A stretch of 7,921 bases of DNA, taken from positions 1 through 7,921 of the forward strand of contig JAEWCF010000072.1 in the NCBI GenBank assembly GCA_023390775.1. Reading direction: 5' to 3'. Source of the stretch: Bacteroidota bacterium (GTDB taxonomy: Bacteria; Bacteroidota; Bacteroidia; Flavobacteriales; Flavobacteriaceae). The notes under the pieces are model-generated. The model was not told the DNA's origin, made no database searches, and saw only the letters and a program-made list of their open reading frames with translations. Position 1 is the first letter of the stretch; the number at the start of each line of letters is the position of its first letter. The position numbers were made by a program, and so were the translations under genes. Shown one piece after another: positions 1 to 5,127 of the stretch.

Positions 1-928
1 GCCCGACTCCTTTGCGGTCCGACAGCACTTCCTTTTTTTGCGCATTGTTGCGGACCCACAAGTAATTTTCGTCGAACCCGATGGTGATCACGAGCGGCTT
101 TTCAGGGCTCGCGACATTGTGCTTGACCGCGTTTTCCAGCAAGAGTTGCAGCGACAGCGGAACGACGCGTGCCTCGGGATCGATTTCCATTTCCTCGATG
201 GTGAAGACCACGCTGTTTTCGAAACGCATTTTCAAAAGGCCCATGTAGGTCCTCGCAAACGCCAGTTCTTCGGCCACCGGAACCAGGTCTTTGTCCTTCT
301 GCTCCAACACATACCGGTATACCTTTGACAGCGACGTGGTGAATTTTTGCGCCTTTTCGGGATTTTCCTCGATCAGCGAGCTCAGGACGTTCAGGCTGTT
401 GAACAGAAAATGCGGGTCGATCTGGTTCTTAAGGCTTTCGAAGCGTGCCGATGCGTTGCCCGCAATGATCTTCTGTTCGCGGACCTTCTGCTCCTGATAG
501 GCCTTGTAGATGTAGAATCCGTGGACGCCAATGCTGATGAAGGAGAAAATAACCATCGACACGATGTAGTTCCGGGGATGCTCCTCGGCCAGGAAAGCGG
601 CAACCGTATTGCCTTCCACGACCACCTCCTCAAAAAGCCGGAGCAGGAACACCGCCACCAGGGTCAGCGTAAAGGAAAGCACGACGCCCGTGATGAGCCG
701 CTTTACCGTAAACCGGTCCTTTTTAAAAACACGGTCCAAGTAAATAAAGATACAGGCGTTGAGGTAATAGAGCCCTACGCTGTAAAGCATTGTGAACGAG
801 AAGTGCTTGAGCAGCGCCTGTCCCTTGGGAAACGAGCCTCCTGCAAGGAGATTCAGCCCCTGAAGCACCAGGAAAATGGCGCATCCCATTGCGAAGGCCT
901 TTATGAGTTCCCTTACGTAGCGGTTCAT
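1..928 (-). CDS. LytS/YehU-type sensor histidine kinase, four-TM, C-terminus cut by window edge
   Basis: This is an inner-membrane sensor kinase that would autophosphorylate on His and pass phosphate to a response regulator. The 309 visible residues begin with four hydrophobic segments (about 8-29, 45-66, 76-96, 118-137), with no large periplasmic domain. A short charged linker follows (about 138-165). The His_kinase-family core has 'QIDPHFLFNSLN' with phospho-acceptor His173, and the N-box 'LLLENAVKHN' around Asn266. The frame leaves the window at 'DRKGVG' (residues 304-309), the start of the ATP-binding glycine box, so roughly 30-50 residues should be missing. The ATG at 926-928 overlaps the TAA of the TPR gene as TAATG, so the two are probably translationally coupled. 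Kinases of this family usually pair with a LytTR-domain regulator, often encoded next door, which here would lie off the left edge. The family is certain; the stimulus is unknown. Confidence 0.93.
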   Translation of the reverse strand, partial: MNRYVRELIKAFAMGCAIFLVLQGLNLLAGGSFPKGQALLKHFSFTMLYSVGLYYLNACIFIYLDRVFKKDRFTVKRLITGVVLSFTLTLVAVFLLRLFEEVVVEGNTVAAFLAEEHPRNYIVSMVIFSFISIGVHGFYIYKAYQEQKVREQKIIAGNASARFESLKNQIDPHFLFNSLNVLSSLIEENPEKAQKFTTSLSKVYRYVLEQKDKDLVPVAEELAFARTYMGLLKMRFENSVVFTIEEMEIDPEARVVPLSLQLLLENAVKHNVASPEKPLVITIGFDENYLWVRNNAQKKEVLSDRKGVG

Positions 929-1539
929 TATTTACAGTTTTTGCGGGTTTCGACGGCGCGGTCAAGGCCCCATGCGGGATGCAGTTCCGATGCCGGTTTA
1001 AAAGTAGCAAAAAGTTCGATGGCACGGTCGATCTGCGCGCAGATGGGCTTGGTGTCGGCTCCGTTGTACGGCGCACTGTGCAGGTCGAATTCGGCCTTGC
1101 CAAAGACGGCGCGCGGGTTGGAAGGATCGATCATCAGCGCCTTGGCATAAGCCTCCATGACGCGAGGCGAGTAGGCCATTCCGTAGGACATCGGGTCCGA
1201 GGCGATCTTCGCCGTGTAGGCCATCGCCTGGACCACGAGCAGTTCGGCATTTGCGGGATCCTTGGCCAGCTCGATGTCAAGTGCGGTCTGCGCCCTTTCC
1301 AAAAGAGCGTCCATTTTGGAGGGGTTGGAAAACGCCTGTGTCGTATTGATCAGGGCGATGTAATAATTGGGGAGCCAGCTTTTTGATTCGGCGGCGGCAA
1401 TGCGCTCCAGGAGTGCCGAGGCCTCATCGGGCTTGCCCTGTGTCCACATCGAAAGTGCGCGGCCCATGCCTTCTTCAAATTTTTGTGCCGATGCCAGGGC
1501 GGTCATCATCAGGGCGAGGGTCAAAATAACTTTTTTCAT
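928..1539 (-). CDS. Secreted TPR-like protein encoded with the sensor kinase
   Basis: The product is 203 residues and begins with a clear signal peptide: MKK, a hydrophobic run to about residue 15, and an 'ASA' cleavage site before Gln19. The mature part is helical and repeat-like. TPR-style helix pairs are visible at about 25-50 ('A..LLERIAAA'), 77-112 ('ALLERAQTALDIELAKDPANAELL') and 127-152 ('EAYAKALMIDPSNPRAVFGKAEF'), with the 'DP.N' turns typical of TPRs. Cys167 and Cys202 are the only cysteines and could pair. No enzymatic motif is visible, so a periplasmic binding or scaffold role is inferred from fold type. It is the first gene of an operon with the sensor kinase (one-base overlap), which suggests that it modulates or feeds information to the kinase. 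A promoter and a tandem regulatory site lie in the 103 bases upstream. The specific function is not recognised. Confidence 0.88.
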   Translation of the reverse strand: MKKVILTLALMMTALASAQKFEEGMGRALSMWTQGKPDEASALLERIAAAESKSWLPNYYIALINTTQAFSNPSKMDALLERAQTALDIELAKDPANAELLVVQAMAYTAKIASDPMSYGMAYSPRVMEAYAKALMIDPSNPRAVFGKAEFDLHSAPYNGADTKPICAQIDRAIELFATFKPASELHPAWGLDRAVETRKNCK

Positions 1540-1572
1540 GACTTTATAATTAATGGTTTGTGATTTATGGTG

Positions 1573-1604
1573 TAAAAGTATATCCGATGGTCAGGCAGTG
1601 AAAA
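1573..1604 (-). promoter_or_regulatory. Predicted promoter of the TPR-kinase operon
   Basis: Read on the minus strand, TTTTCA begins at 1604 and, 20 bases after its TTTT, TACTTTTA occupies 1580-1573. This resembles the Bacteroidota pair TTTG / TAnnTTTG, with one mismatch in each element. Transcription would start near 1567, giving a leader of about 28 bases before the ATG at 1539. The call is strengthened because the receptor promoter (3819-3788) has the same elements at the same spacing from the same upstream repeat. The weak match to consensus fits an activator-dependent promoter. Confidence 0.55.
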
Positions 1605-1614
1605 TGATCCCGAC

Positions 1615-1647
1615 CGAACCGTCGAAAATCGCTGATGAACCGTCAAA
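1615..1647 (-). promoter_or_regulatory. Tandem direct repeat, predicted LytTR-type regulator site (TPR-kinase operon)
   Basis: On the minus strand TTTGACGGTTCA (1647-1636) and TTCGACGGTTCG (1626-1615) match at 10 of 12 positions and start exactly 21 bp apart, two helical turns. The known LytTR-domain site is a pair of 9-mers of the form [TA][AC][CA]GTTN[AG][TC] separated by about 12 bp. The copies here, ACGGTTCAT and ACGGTTCGG, fit 8 and 7 of 9 positions and are 12 bp apart. The pair is centred about 64 bases before the predicted transcription start, just upstream of the -33 element, as expected of an activator. The distal copy overlaps the TGA stop of the receptor gene (1643-1645). Assignment to the kinase's own regulator is inference. 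Confidence 0.55.
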
Positions 1648-3772
1648 GGTTGTTTAGCTGGTTGCTTTTTTTGTCGTCCGAGAGGGTCCAGAAGAACCCG
1701 ATGAAGAAAAAACGGTCCGCCTGTTGCCCAATTGCCTGGCGTGGATGCCTGCCGTCAGGTCCCGCCGCCGATGCATACTCGTACCCGAAGACGTTATCGG
1801 CACCCAAAACATTCGAGACCGAGAAGTACAGGATTTTTTGCGAGGTCAGCAGATAGGCCCAGCTTGCGCTCAAATTGTTGTACCCGCGCGTGCGGCTTTC
1901 CAAAAAGCCCGGTTTTTCCGGATTCTCGAACGGCCGCCCCGAGGCAAAGGTGTTGGTGAGGCCAATCTGCGACTTCAGGCTGTTTACCCAGATTTTTGCC
2001 ACCGCCGACAGTGTGTGCTTCGCGGCAAAATTGGGCGTGGCCGCGCTTTCAAAATCGCGGTAGAGCCTCCTGGTGTCCAGCAGCGAATAGGAAATCCAAT
2101 ATTCGACGTTTTTGACCGATCTGGCATCGCGCCAGAAGATTTCGGCGCCGCGGGCGTACCCGCTTCCCGATTGCGAAAAATTGGAGGGGAAACCGTCTTC
2201 CTCGTTAAACCGGACAAGATCCGCATAATGCTTTGCGTAAGCTTCAAACCGCAGCAACTGCTTTTTCCGCGAATACTGGTAATTGAAAATCAGGTGCGTC
2301 GCCTCCTCGTGGGCCAAATCGATGCGTTGCTTGAGAAATTCGTGGCCCGGCGATTGGGCAAACATTCCGGCTGCCATTGAAATCTGTCCGCCCGGATGCA
2401 GTTTGAGCGCCGCCGAAATACGCGGCGAGAAGCGGTCGCCAAGCAATTCATGGTGCGCAAACCTAAGCCCGGTCTTTACCGCGAACTTTTTTGAAAACAG
2501 GAAATCGGCCTCGGCATAGGCGGCGGAAGAATTTGCGTGGTAGGCGCGTCGGTAGGAATTCCCGTCGTCAAAGGTTTCGCTGTAGAGATTGCGGAAAAAT
2601 TCGGCGCCGGTGTTGAGTTTGACGATCCCTAACCTTTTATGCATCCTGAGTTTGAGGTGGAGCGCATCGTCGTCCTCGTCTACCCTGTCCGTGTCAATCC
2701 CGGTAAGGGTTCGGCCAATGCCAGCACCCGCACCCGCAAAGAGCTGCCAATTGTCCGGCAAATCATATTTGAGTGATGAATTGAAGTAAAAATTGTTGTT
2801 CTGCACCCCAATGCGCAACGGTTGCGGAAGATCAATGGGATGCTGGTCCAAGCTGAAGCGTGACGCATCAAACGCAGCGTATACTTTAAAAACGCCTTTC
2901 TCCAGCTCATGACGGTAGACGCCCTCGCCCGAGAGCGACTGGTACGGCCGGTGGAATTTCACGGCCTGCGGAACCGCGGCCTGATAAGGCGAAAGGTCGA
3001 TGTAGGACGAATTGAATGTCAGCGACCGGTTGCCCCATTTTTGGGTATTGCCCAGCCCGAACCCCACGGTCATGAGCGAAATGTCGGTTTTTTCCTGTTG
3101 GATTTCATCGGAGGTATTGAGGAGCAACACGCCGGAGAGCGCATCGCCGTACTCGGCAGAATAGCCGCCCGTGGAGAATGAGATCCCGCTGAAGAGAAAG
3201 GGTGAGAACCGGCCTCTGGTTGGCAGGTTATCGAGGGTGGCGCCATAGGGCTGGCTGACGCGGATGCCGTCGACGAAAGTCTGCGTTTCCTCGGCACGCC
3301 CGCCGCGCACAAAGAGCCTTCCGTCCTCGGCTGCGGCCTGTGTCCCGGGCAAAGTTTGCAAGGCCGCCACGATATTCCCCGCCGATCCCGCCGTGGTCAC
3401 GATGTCCAGCGGTTTGAGCACGGACGCGCGGGCCTTGTCGCCTGCCTCGAGAGTTCCGGCCGTCACCACGACCGCGTCCAGCGCCGTTGCCGCACCGCGC
3501 ATCACGATCCTCAGATTTGAGGCATCCGCCGGGATTGGCATGCGGACTTCGATAAATCCCGGCGCGGTCACCACCAAAGTTTGATCGGCCGAACCGGAAA
3601 CCTGAAAAGAAAACGCACCATTTGCATCGGTCACGGCGCCGTCGTATGAGCCGTATATGAAAACATTGGCCCCGGCGACGGGATTGCCGGATTTGTCGAC
3701 GATGGTTCCGGCGACCGGTTCCTGCGCTAACATCGGAACCGAAATAAGGAAAAAGAGCAGAATGGCTTTCAT
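1643..3772 (-). CDS. TonB-dependent outer-membrane receptor with N-terminal carboxypeptidase-regulatory-like domain
   Basis: This 709-residue outer-membrane protein would import an unknown ligand using energy from TonB-ExbBD. Its signal peptide (1-16, 'MLA' before Gln17) is followed by a CarboxypepD-regulatory-like beta-sandwich (about 18-92, 'GTIVDKSGNPVAGANVFI' and 'TDANGAFSF'). Next come a TonB-box-like 'LDAVVVTA' (98-105), a plug domain (about 115-220, with 'LFVRGGRAEETQTFVDGIRV') and a beta-barrel to the end. The last strand-like stretch 'RFFFIGFFWTL' is followed by a 12-residue polar tail, whereas barrels normally end on an aromatic. I chose the ATG at 3770-3772 because an in-frame TTG at 3790 lies inside the predicted -7 box and the signal peptide starts at this ATG. 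No SusD-like partner follows; the next gene on this strand is the TPR-kinase operon 103 bases on. The shared promoter design suggests co-regulation. The substrate cannot be predicted. Confidence 0.93.
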   Translation of the reverse strand: MKAILLFFLISVPMLAQEPVAGTIVDKSGNPVAGANVFIYGSYDGAVTDANGAFSFQVSGSADQTLVVTAPGFIEVRMPIPADASNLRIVMRGAATALDAVVVTAGTLEAGDKARASVLKPLDIVTTAGSAGNIVAALQTLPGTQAAAEDGRLFVRGGRAEETQTFVDGIRVSQPYGATLDNLPTRGRFSPFLFSGISFSTGGYSAEYGDALSGVLLLNTSDEIQQEKTDISLMTVGFGLGNTQKWGNRSLTFNSSYIDLSPYQAAVPQAVKFHRPYQSLSGEGVYRHELEKGVFKVYAAFDASRFSLDQHPIDLPQPLRIGVQNNNFYFNSSLKYDLPDNWQLFAGAGAGIGRTLTGIDTDRVDEDDDALHLKLRMHKRLGIVKLNTGAEFFRNLYSETFDDGNSYRRAYHANSSAAYAEADFLFSKKFAVKTGLRFAHHELLGDRFSPRISAALKLHPGGQISMAAGMFAQSPGHEFLKQRIDLAHEEATHLIFNYQYSRKKQLLRFEAYAKHYADLVRFNEEDGFPSNFSQSGSGYARGAEIFWRDARSVKNVEYWISYSLLDTRRLYRDFESAATPNFAAKHTLSAVAKIWVNSLKSQIGLTNTFASGRPFENPEKPGFLESRTRGYNNLSASWAYLLTSQKILYFSVSNVLGADNVFGYEYASAAGPDGRHPRQAIGQQADRFFFIGFFWTLSDDKKSNQLNNL

Positions 3773-3787
3773 GATTATAATTTTGGA

Positions 3788-3819
3788 CAAAGTTCAACGG
3801 ATCTGTTGCCATCTGAAAA
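3788..3819 (-). promoter_or_regulatory. Predicted promoter of the TonB-dependent receptor gene
   Basis: On the minus strand TTTTCA begins at 3819 (within a run of six T) and GAACTTTG occupies 3795-3788, 20 bases after the TTTT. GAACTTTG matches TAnnTTTG except for its first base. Both elements stand at the same distance from the GACGGTT repeat as in the TPR-kinase promoter (19 and 43 bases from the first G). Transcription would start near 3782, leaving only about 10 bases before the ATG at 3772. Confidence 0.5.
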
Positions 3820-3829
3820 AAGATTGTAC

Positions 3830-3862
3830 CCAACCGTCGAAATTGCGGGATGGACCGCAGAA
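3830..3862 (-). promoter_or_regulatory. Tandem direct repeat, predicted LytTR-type regulator site (receptor gene)
   Basis: On the minus strand TTCTGCGGTCCA (3862-3851) and TTCGACGGTTGG (3841-3830) start exactly 21 bp apart and match at 7 of 12 positions. The proximal copy is nearly identical to the copies at 1615-1647. The distal copy is more degenerate: its 9-mer GCGGTCCAT fits 6 of 9 positions of the LytTR half-site. The pair is centred about 64 bases before the predicted start of the receptor transcript, matching the other promoter. The site lies in the divergent spacer, so it could also affect the YCII gene at 3878. Confidence 0.45.
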
Positions 3863-3877
3863 TCATTAAATTGCAGC

Positions 3878-4321
3878 ATGAAAACCATACTTATATTCCT
3901 GACGCTCTTGCCTATGTCGCTTGGTGCACAGGTGAAATACGATGCCGAACTGGCCAAATCCCTCGGTGGAAACGATAACGGAATGAAATCCTATGTGATG
4001 GCAATCCTCAAGACCGGCCCCAACACGGGCGCATCCGACGCCGAGAAGGCGAAACTCTTCGAGGGCCATATGGCCAACATCAAACGTCTGGCCGACGAGG
4101 GCAAACTGGCCGTTGCGGGGCCCTTCGGCAAGAACGACCTCACCTATCGCGGCATTTTCATCCTGAACTGCGGGACCGTGGAGGAGGCCAGGAAGTTCAC
4201 CGAAAGCGACCCTGCGGTTGCTGCGGGTATTTTTACGTGCGACTACCTGCCGTGGTACGGGACGGCCGCACTGATGGCCACGCCGGGTCTTCACGAGAAG
4301 ATCGTCAGGCCCAAACCGTAA
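3878..4321 (+). CDS. Exported YCII-domain protein
   Basis: The product is 147 residues: a signal peptide (MKTILIFLTLLPMSLGA before Gln18) followed by a YCII-type ferredoxin-like domain (about 36-132). Visible YCII features are 'H64' in 'EGHMANIKRLADEGKL', 'GPFGKND' (81-87), a strand 'RGIFILN', then 'EEARKFTESDPAVAAGIF' with the Asp111-Pro112 pair and 'LPWYG' near the end. YCII proteins are small, usually cytoplasmic, and mostly of unknown activity; a His-Asp pair has been proposed as functional. Here a signal peptide places the domain in the periplasm or anchored to the envelope, which is less usual. Cys98 and Cys121 could form a disulfide there. An ATG at 3806 would add 24 residues before the signal peptide and is rejected for that reason. 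The gene diverges from the TonB receptor across 105 bases containing the 21-bp repeat. No convincing promoter of its own is seen. Confidence 0.85.
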   Translation: MKTILIFLTLLPMSLGAQVKYDAELAKSLGGNDNGMKSYVMAILKTGPNTGASDAEKAKLFEGHMANIKRLADEGKLAVAGPFGKNDLTYRGIFILNCGTVEEARKFTESDPAVAAGIFTCDYLPWYGTAALMATPGLHEKIVRPKP

Positions 4322-4336
4322 ATTGTTGATTACTTT

Positions 4337-4369
4337 TTTGACACCCGGGGAGATTATATTTTACCTTTG
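4337..4369 (+). promoter_or_regulatory. Bacteroidota-type promoter of the acidic-tail gene
   Basis: TTTG at 4337-4340, a 21-base spacer, then TACCTTTG at 4362-4369 match the -33/-7 consensus TTTG / TAnnTTTG perfectly. Transcription should begin near 4375, about 16 bases before the ATG at 4391. This rules out the in-frame TTG at 4367, which lies inside the -7 box, as the start. It is the best promoter match in the window and supports the taxonomic call. Confidence 0.8.
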
Positions 4370-4390
4370 CGCCCTTACAAAACGCATATC

Positions 4391-4933
4391 ATGGTTTATA
4401 AATTCAGGGTGATCCTCGATGCCGAGGAAGACGTTTTCCGGGACATCGCAATTCTGGAGGACGACAGCCTCGAGGACTTCCACAACGCGATCGTCAATGC
4501 TTTCGGGTTTGACGGAATGGAACCCGCATCCTTCTATACAAGCGACGAGCAATGGAACCAGGAAGATGAGATCTCGCTTTTTGACACGGGCGATGTCCCC
4601 GGCCAGCAAAAGGTGATGTCCGATTACCAATTGTCTGAAGTGGTCGACGCCGATTCCACAAAACTCATCTACGTCTACGACTTTTTGAACATGTGGACCT
4701 TCCTGATCGAACTGGCCGCAATCGAGGAAATCCAGGCATCCGAAGACTACCCGAGCGTTCTCTTCTCGCATGGCGTGATGCCGGCGAGCGCCCCCGACAA
4801 GGATTTCTCCGACTCCGACGACAAGGCTTTTGATTATGACGACGAGGACGGATACGACCAGGACGACCTGGACATGTTTGACGGCGACGGCGAGAGTTTC
4901 GAGGATTTGGGGTTTGAGGAGAATTGGAATTAG
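4391..4933 (+). CDS. pRiA4b ORF-3-like (IS1096 passenger TnpR-like) protein with acidic C-terminal tail
   Basis: This is a 180-residue cytoplasmic protein. Residues 1-120 resemble the plasmid pRiA4b ORF-3 family: 'YKFRVILDAEEDVFRDIAI' (3-21), then 'LEDFHNAIVNAFGFDG' (27-42), 'FYTSDEQW' and 'YVYDFLNMWTFLIEL'. This matches the family pattern of a strand, a 'W/F-R-I' element and a helix with H..I..AFG. The biochemical role of the family is unknown; despite the family names nothing here indicates transposition or plasmid functions. Residues about 137-180 are dominated by Asp and Glu ('DYDDEDGYDQDDLDMFDGDG') and are probably disordered; such tails can bind metal or basic proteins. The start was chosen from the promoter at 4337-4369. 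The gene appears to be monocistronic: an inverted-repeat spacer follows directly after its stop. Confidence 0.85.
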   Translation: MVYKFRVILDAEEDVFRDIAILEDDSLEDFHNAIVNAFGFDGMEPASFYTSDEQWNQEDEISLFDTGDVPGQQKVMSDYQLSEVVDADSTKLIYVYDFLNMWTFLIELAAIEEIQASEDYPSVLFSHGVMPASAPDKDFSDSDDKAFDYDDEDGYDQDDLDMFDGDGESFEDLGFEENWN

Positions 4934-4944
4934 TAGCTAGGGGT

Positions 4945-5078
4945 TGGTGGCTGGTGGCTTGGAGCTACAGCCACAATCGCATCATCTTTTTCCAAAAGCG
5001 AAACTACCGTTTACTGATTGCTTGCTTTTTTTTCTTTTACAGATTTCCAAAAAACCAACCACTATTTACCAGCCACCA
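4945..5078. repeat. GT-rich / CA-rich inverted repeat pair bracketing the spacer
   Basis: TGGTGGCTGGT at 4945-4955 is the exact reverse complement of ACCAGCCACCA at 5068-5078. The surrounding bases of both arms are also GT-rich (4935-4962) and CA-rich (5055-5124) respectively, so the symmetry extends imperfectly. About 112 bases separate the perfect arms. The interior holds T-runs at 4986-4990 and 5025-5032. A smaller hairpin is possible within the left part: GTGGCTG (4947-4953) with CAGCCAC (4968-4974), followed after 11 bases by a run of five T. That could end transcription of the gene before it, though it is not a classical terminator. The structure could be a degenerate mobile inverted-repeat element or a long RNA hairpin. 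Confidence 0.6.
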
Positions 5079-5124
5079 TTAACTAGCCACTAGCCACAAT
5101 ATCAGCCACTAACCACTAGCCACA
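5055..5124 (+). repeat. Degenerate heptamer array, consensus TAGCCAC
   Basis: About seven loosely spaced units end in CCAC: CCAACCAC, CAGCCACC, CTAGCCAC, TAGCCAC, CAGCCAC, TAACCAC and TAGCCAC, the last ending at 5124. Several units abut in perfect heptamer phase (TAGCCAC-TAGCCAC and TAACCAC-TAGCCAC). The array ends three bases before the ATG at 5128, so it occupies the place where the leader and possibly the promoter of the nucleoid-associated gene should be. It has no direct-repeat/spacer regularity and is not a CRISPR. Its reverse complement resembles the GT-rich arm at 4935-4962. Confidence 0.65.
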
Positions 5125-5127
5125 TCT

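Noticed and set aside
347..1150. Plus-strand open frame of 267 codons
   Set aside because: It lies antisense to the kinase and TPR genes, whose motifs and signal peptide are unmistakable. Its translation shows no domain-like pattern.
1724..2380. Plus-strand open frame of 218 codons
   Set aside because: It is antisense to the receptor barrel, and its composition is that of a shadow frame.
3773..3790. Upstream TTG start for the TonB receptor
   Set aside because: It lies within the predicted -7 element, and the signal peptide begins at the ATG at 3772.
3228..3866. Minus-strand open frame of 212 codons
   Set aside because: It is an out-of-frame shadow of the receptor's N-terminal half, rich in Arg and Gly, with no recognisable motif.
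3842..3874. Plus-strand promoter for the YCII gene (ATTG, 21 bases, TAAATTGC)
   Set aside because: The spacing fits, but both boxes are imperfect and the transcript would start at about the ATG. It is too weak to list as a feature.
3806..3877. Upstream ATG extending the YCII gene by 24 residues
   Set aside because: The extension would precede an otherwise perfect signal peptide and would cover the divergent control region.
4367..4390. Upstream TTG start for the acidic-tail gene
   Set aside because: It is inside the TACCTTTG -7 box, so it would not be transcribed.
5055..5124. CRISPR array
   Set aside because: The units are about 7 bp, degenerate and adjoining, without unique spacers, and no cas genes are present.
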